Below the pieces are notes generated by a model, which had not been told where the DNA came from, made no database searches, and was given only the letters and a program-made list of their open reading frames with translations. A program made the translations under genes and the position numbers. Below, in pieces: positions 6,080 through 6,588 of a stretch of DNA of 6,588 nt. Origin of the DNA: Melioribacteraceae bacterium (GTDB lineage Bacteria > Bacteroidota > Ignavibacteria > Ignavibacteriales > Melioribacteraceae); contig WGAL01000417.1 of the NCBI GenBank assembly GCA_015494845.1, positions 1 to 6,588 on the forward strand, in the 5' to 3' direction. Positions within the stretch are counted from its first letter, which is position 1. Every line of letters starts with the position of its first letter.

Positions 6080-6574
6080 CTATTTAACGTTCTTAATAAT
6101 TAAATCCGCAAATTCCCGGAATGCGCCTTCCCCGCCCTTTCTTTTGCAAACGTAATCGACTTTCTCAATAATTTCATCAACAGCGTCGTTTGGCGCGGCT
6201 GAAAATCCCACTGCATCAATTATTTCGCTATCGTTAATCTCGTCGCCAATGTATGCGACATTCTGCAATTGTAAATTATATTCTTTAAGTTTTTGCTTTA
6301 ATTCTTCTAATTTTTCCCATGTTCCGGTTATGAAAATATCAGGTTTTAGTCTTTCGGCGCGTTGCGTAATAAATCGGCTTGTGTCGGTAGTGATAATTCC
6401 GGTTAAAAAATTATTTTGTCTTAACAAACGAAATCCCATTCCGTCCTTAACATTAAATTTTTTTAGAGAAATTCCCTCTTCGGAATAATAAAATCCTCCG
6501 TCTGTTAAAACGCCGTCAACATCCGTTACGACTAATTTTATTTTTTTCAGTTTTTCTAAGATCTCGTTTGTCAT
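6080..6574 (-). CDS. kdsC: KdsC-like HAD phosphatase (Kdo-8-phosphate or nonulosonate-9-phosphate phosphatase)
   Basis: Small, cap-less, cytoplasmic HAD phosphatase of the KdsC family. KdsC removes phosphate from Kdo-8-phosphate before CMP activation for lipid A core; close relatives act on KDN- or sialate-9-phosphate. The 164 residues are typical for the family, which works as a tetramer. Motif I DVDGVLTDG is at 18-26 (nucleophile D18, acid D20). FNVKDGMG is at 40-47. Motif III Lys is probably K88 in GTWEKLEEL, motif IV is GDEIND at 110-115, and the C-terminal GGEGAFREFADLI (147-159) is the usual active-site tail. The motif II region reads ITTDTS (61-66) where KdsC usually has ITGR-x-S. The C-terminal tail also fits the phosphatase domain fused to some CMP-sialate synthetases, so Kdo is likely but not proven. 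AGG upstream (minus strand, about 6578-6580) may be its ribosome site. It converges on the glycan operon with a 4-bp gap, so it is a separate transcript. Confidence 0.87.
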   Translation of the reverse strand: MTNEILEKLKKIKLVVTDVDGVLTDGGFYYSEEGISLKKFNVKDGMGFRLLRQNNFLTGIITTDTSRFITQRAERLKPDIFITGTWEKLEELKQKLKEYNLQLQNVAYIGDEINDSEIIDAVGFSAAPNDAVDEIIEKVDYVCKRKGGEGAFREFADLIIKNVK

Positions 6575-6588
6575 ACTAACCTATTATG

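Noticed and set aside
6575..6588. Possible end of an upstream minus-strand gene before kdsC
   Set aside because: Only 14 bp remain; stop triplets are present but no coding sequence can be judged.

Overview
The window reads as part of a surface-polysaccharide biosynthesis locus from a Gram-negative (diderm) bacterium. Evidence for a diderm: the first gene fragment ends like an outer-membrane beta-barrel, there is an SLBB-type polysaccharide export protein, and a KdsC-like phosphatase (Kdo or nonulosonate metabolism) sits at the right edge. The DNA is moderately AT-rich, Shine-Dalgarno sequences are weak or absent, and the export protein has a 'YS-Q' type signal-peptide end. These traits suit the Bacteroidota/Chlorobiota/Ignavibacteriota group. 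That placement is a low-confidence inference from style; no marker gene is present.

Layout. Positions 2-241 hold the last 79 codons of a plus-strand gene with a barrel-like C-terminus. After a 22-bp gap come five tightly packed plus-strand genes: dTDP-glucose 4,6-dehydratase (264-1280), a three-SLBB polysaccharide export protein (1282-2721), an L-2-hydroxyglutarate oxidase-type flavoprotein (2734-3927), a polyprenyl-phosphate sugar-1-phosphate transferase (3938-5347) and a polyprenyl-phosphate hexose synthase-like GT2 enzyme (5344-6075). The junctions are 1, 12 and 10 bp and a 4-bp ATGA overlap, so a single transcript is very likely. A KdsC-type HAD phosphatase (6080-6574, minus strand) runs convergently, with only 4 bp between the two stop codons.

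How the genes fit together. RfbB makes dTDP-4-keto-6-deoxyglucose, a precursor of deoxysugars such as rhamnose. The sugar-phosphate transferase loads the first sugar onto undecaprenyl phosphate. The GT2 enzyme probably makes a polyprenyl-phosphate-linked hexose as donor for periplasmic glycosyltransfer. The SLBB protein would help export the polymer. The flavoprotein may recycle 2-hydroxyglutarate made by sugar dehydrogenases that regenerate NAD+ with 2-oxoglutarate; that link is a hypothesis. The set is incomplete here: there is no RfbA/C/D, flippase, polymerase, Wzc-like co-polymerase or further glycosyltransferase, so the locus must continue to the left or be scattered.

There is no RNA gene, CRISPR array, insertion sequence or convincing terminator, and no gene-free stretch over 300 bp. 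I see no wholly new system. The most interesting points are the flavoprotein in a glycan operon, the atypical export protein, and an altered motif II in the KdsC-like phosphatase.
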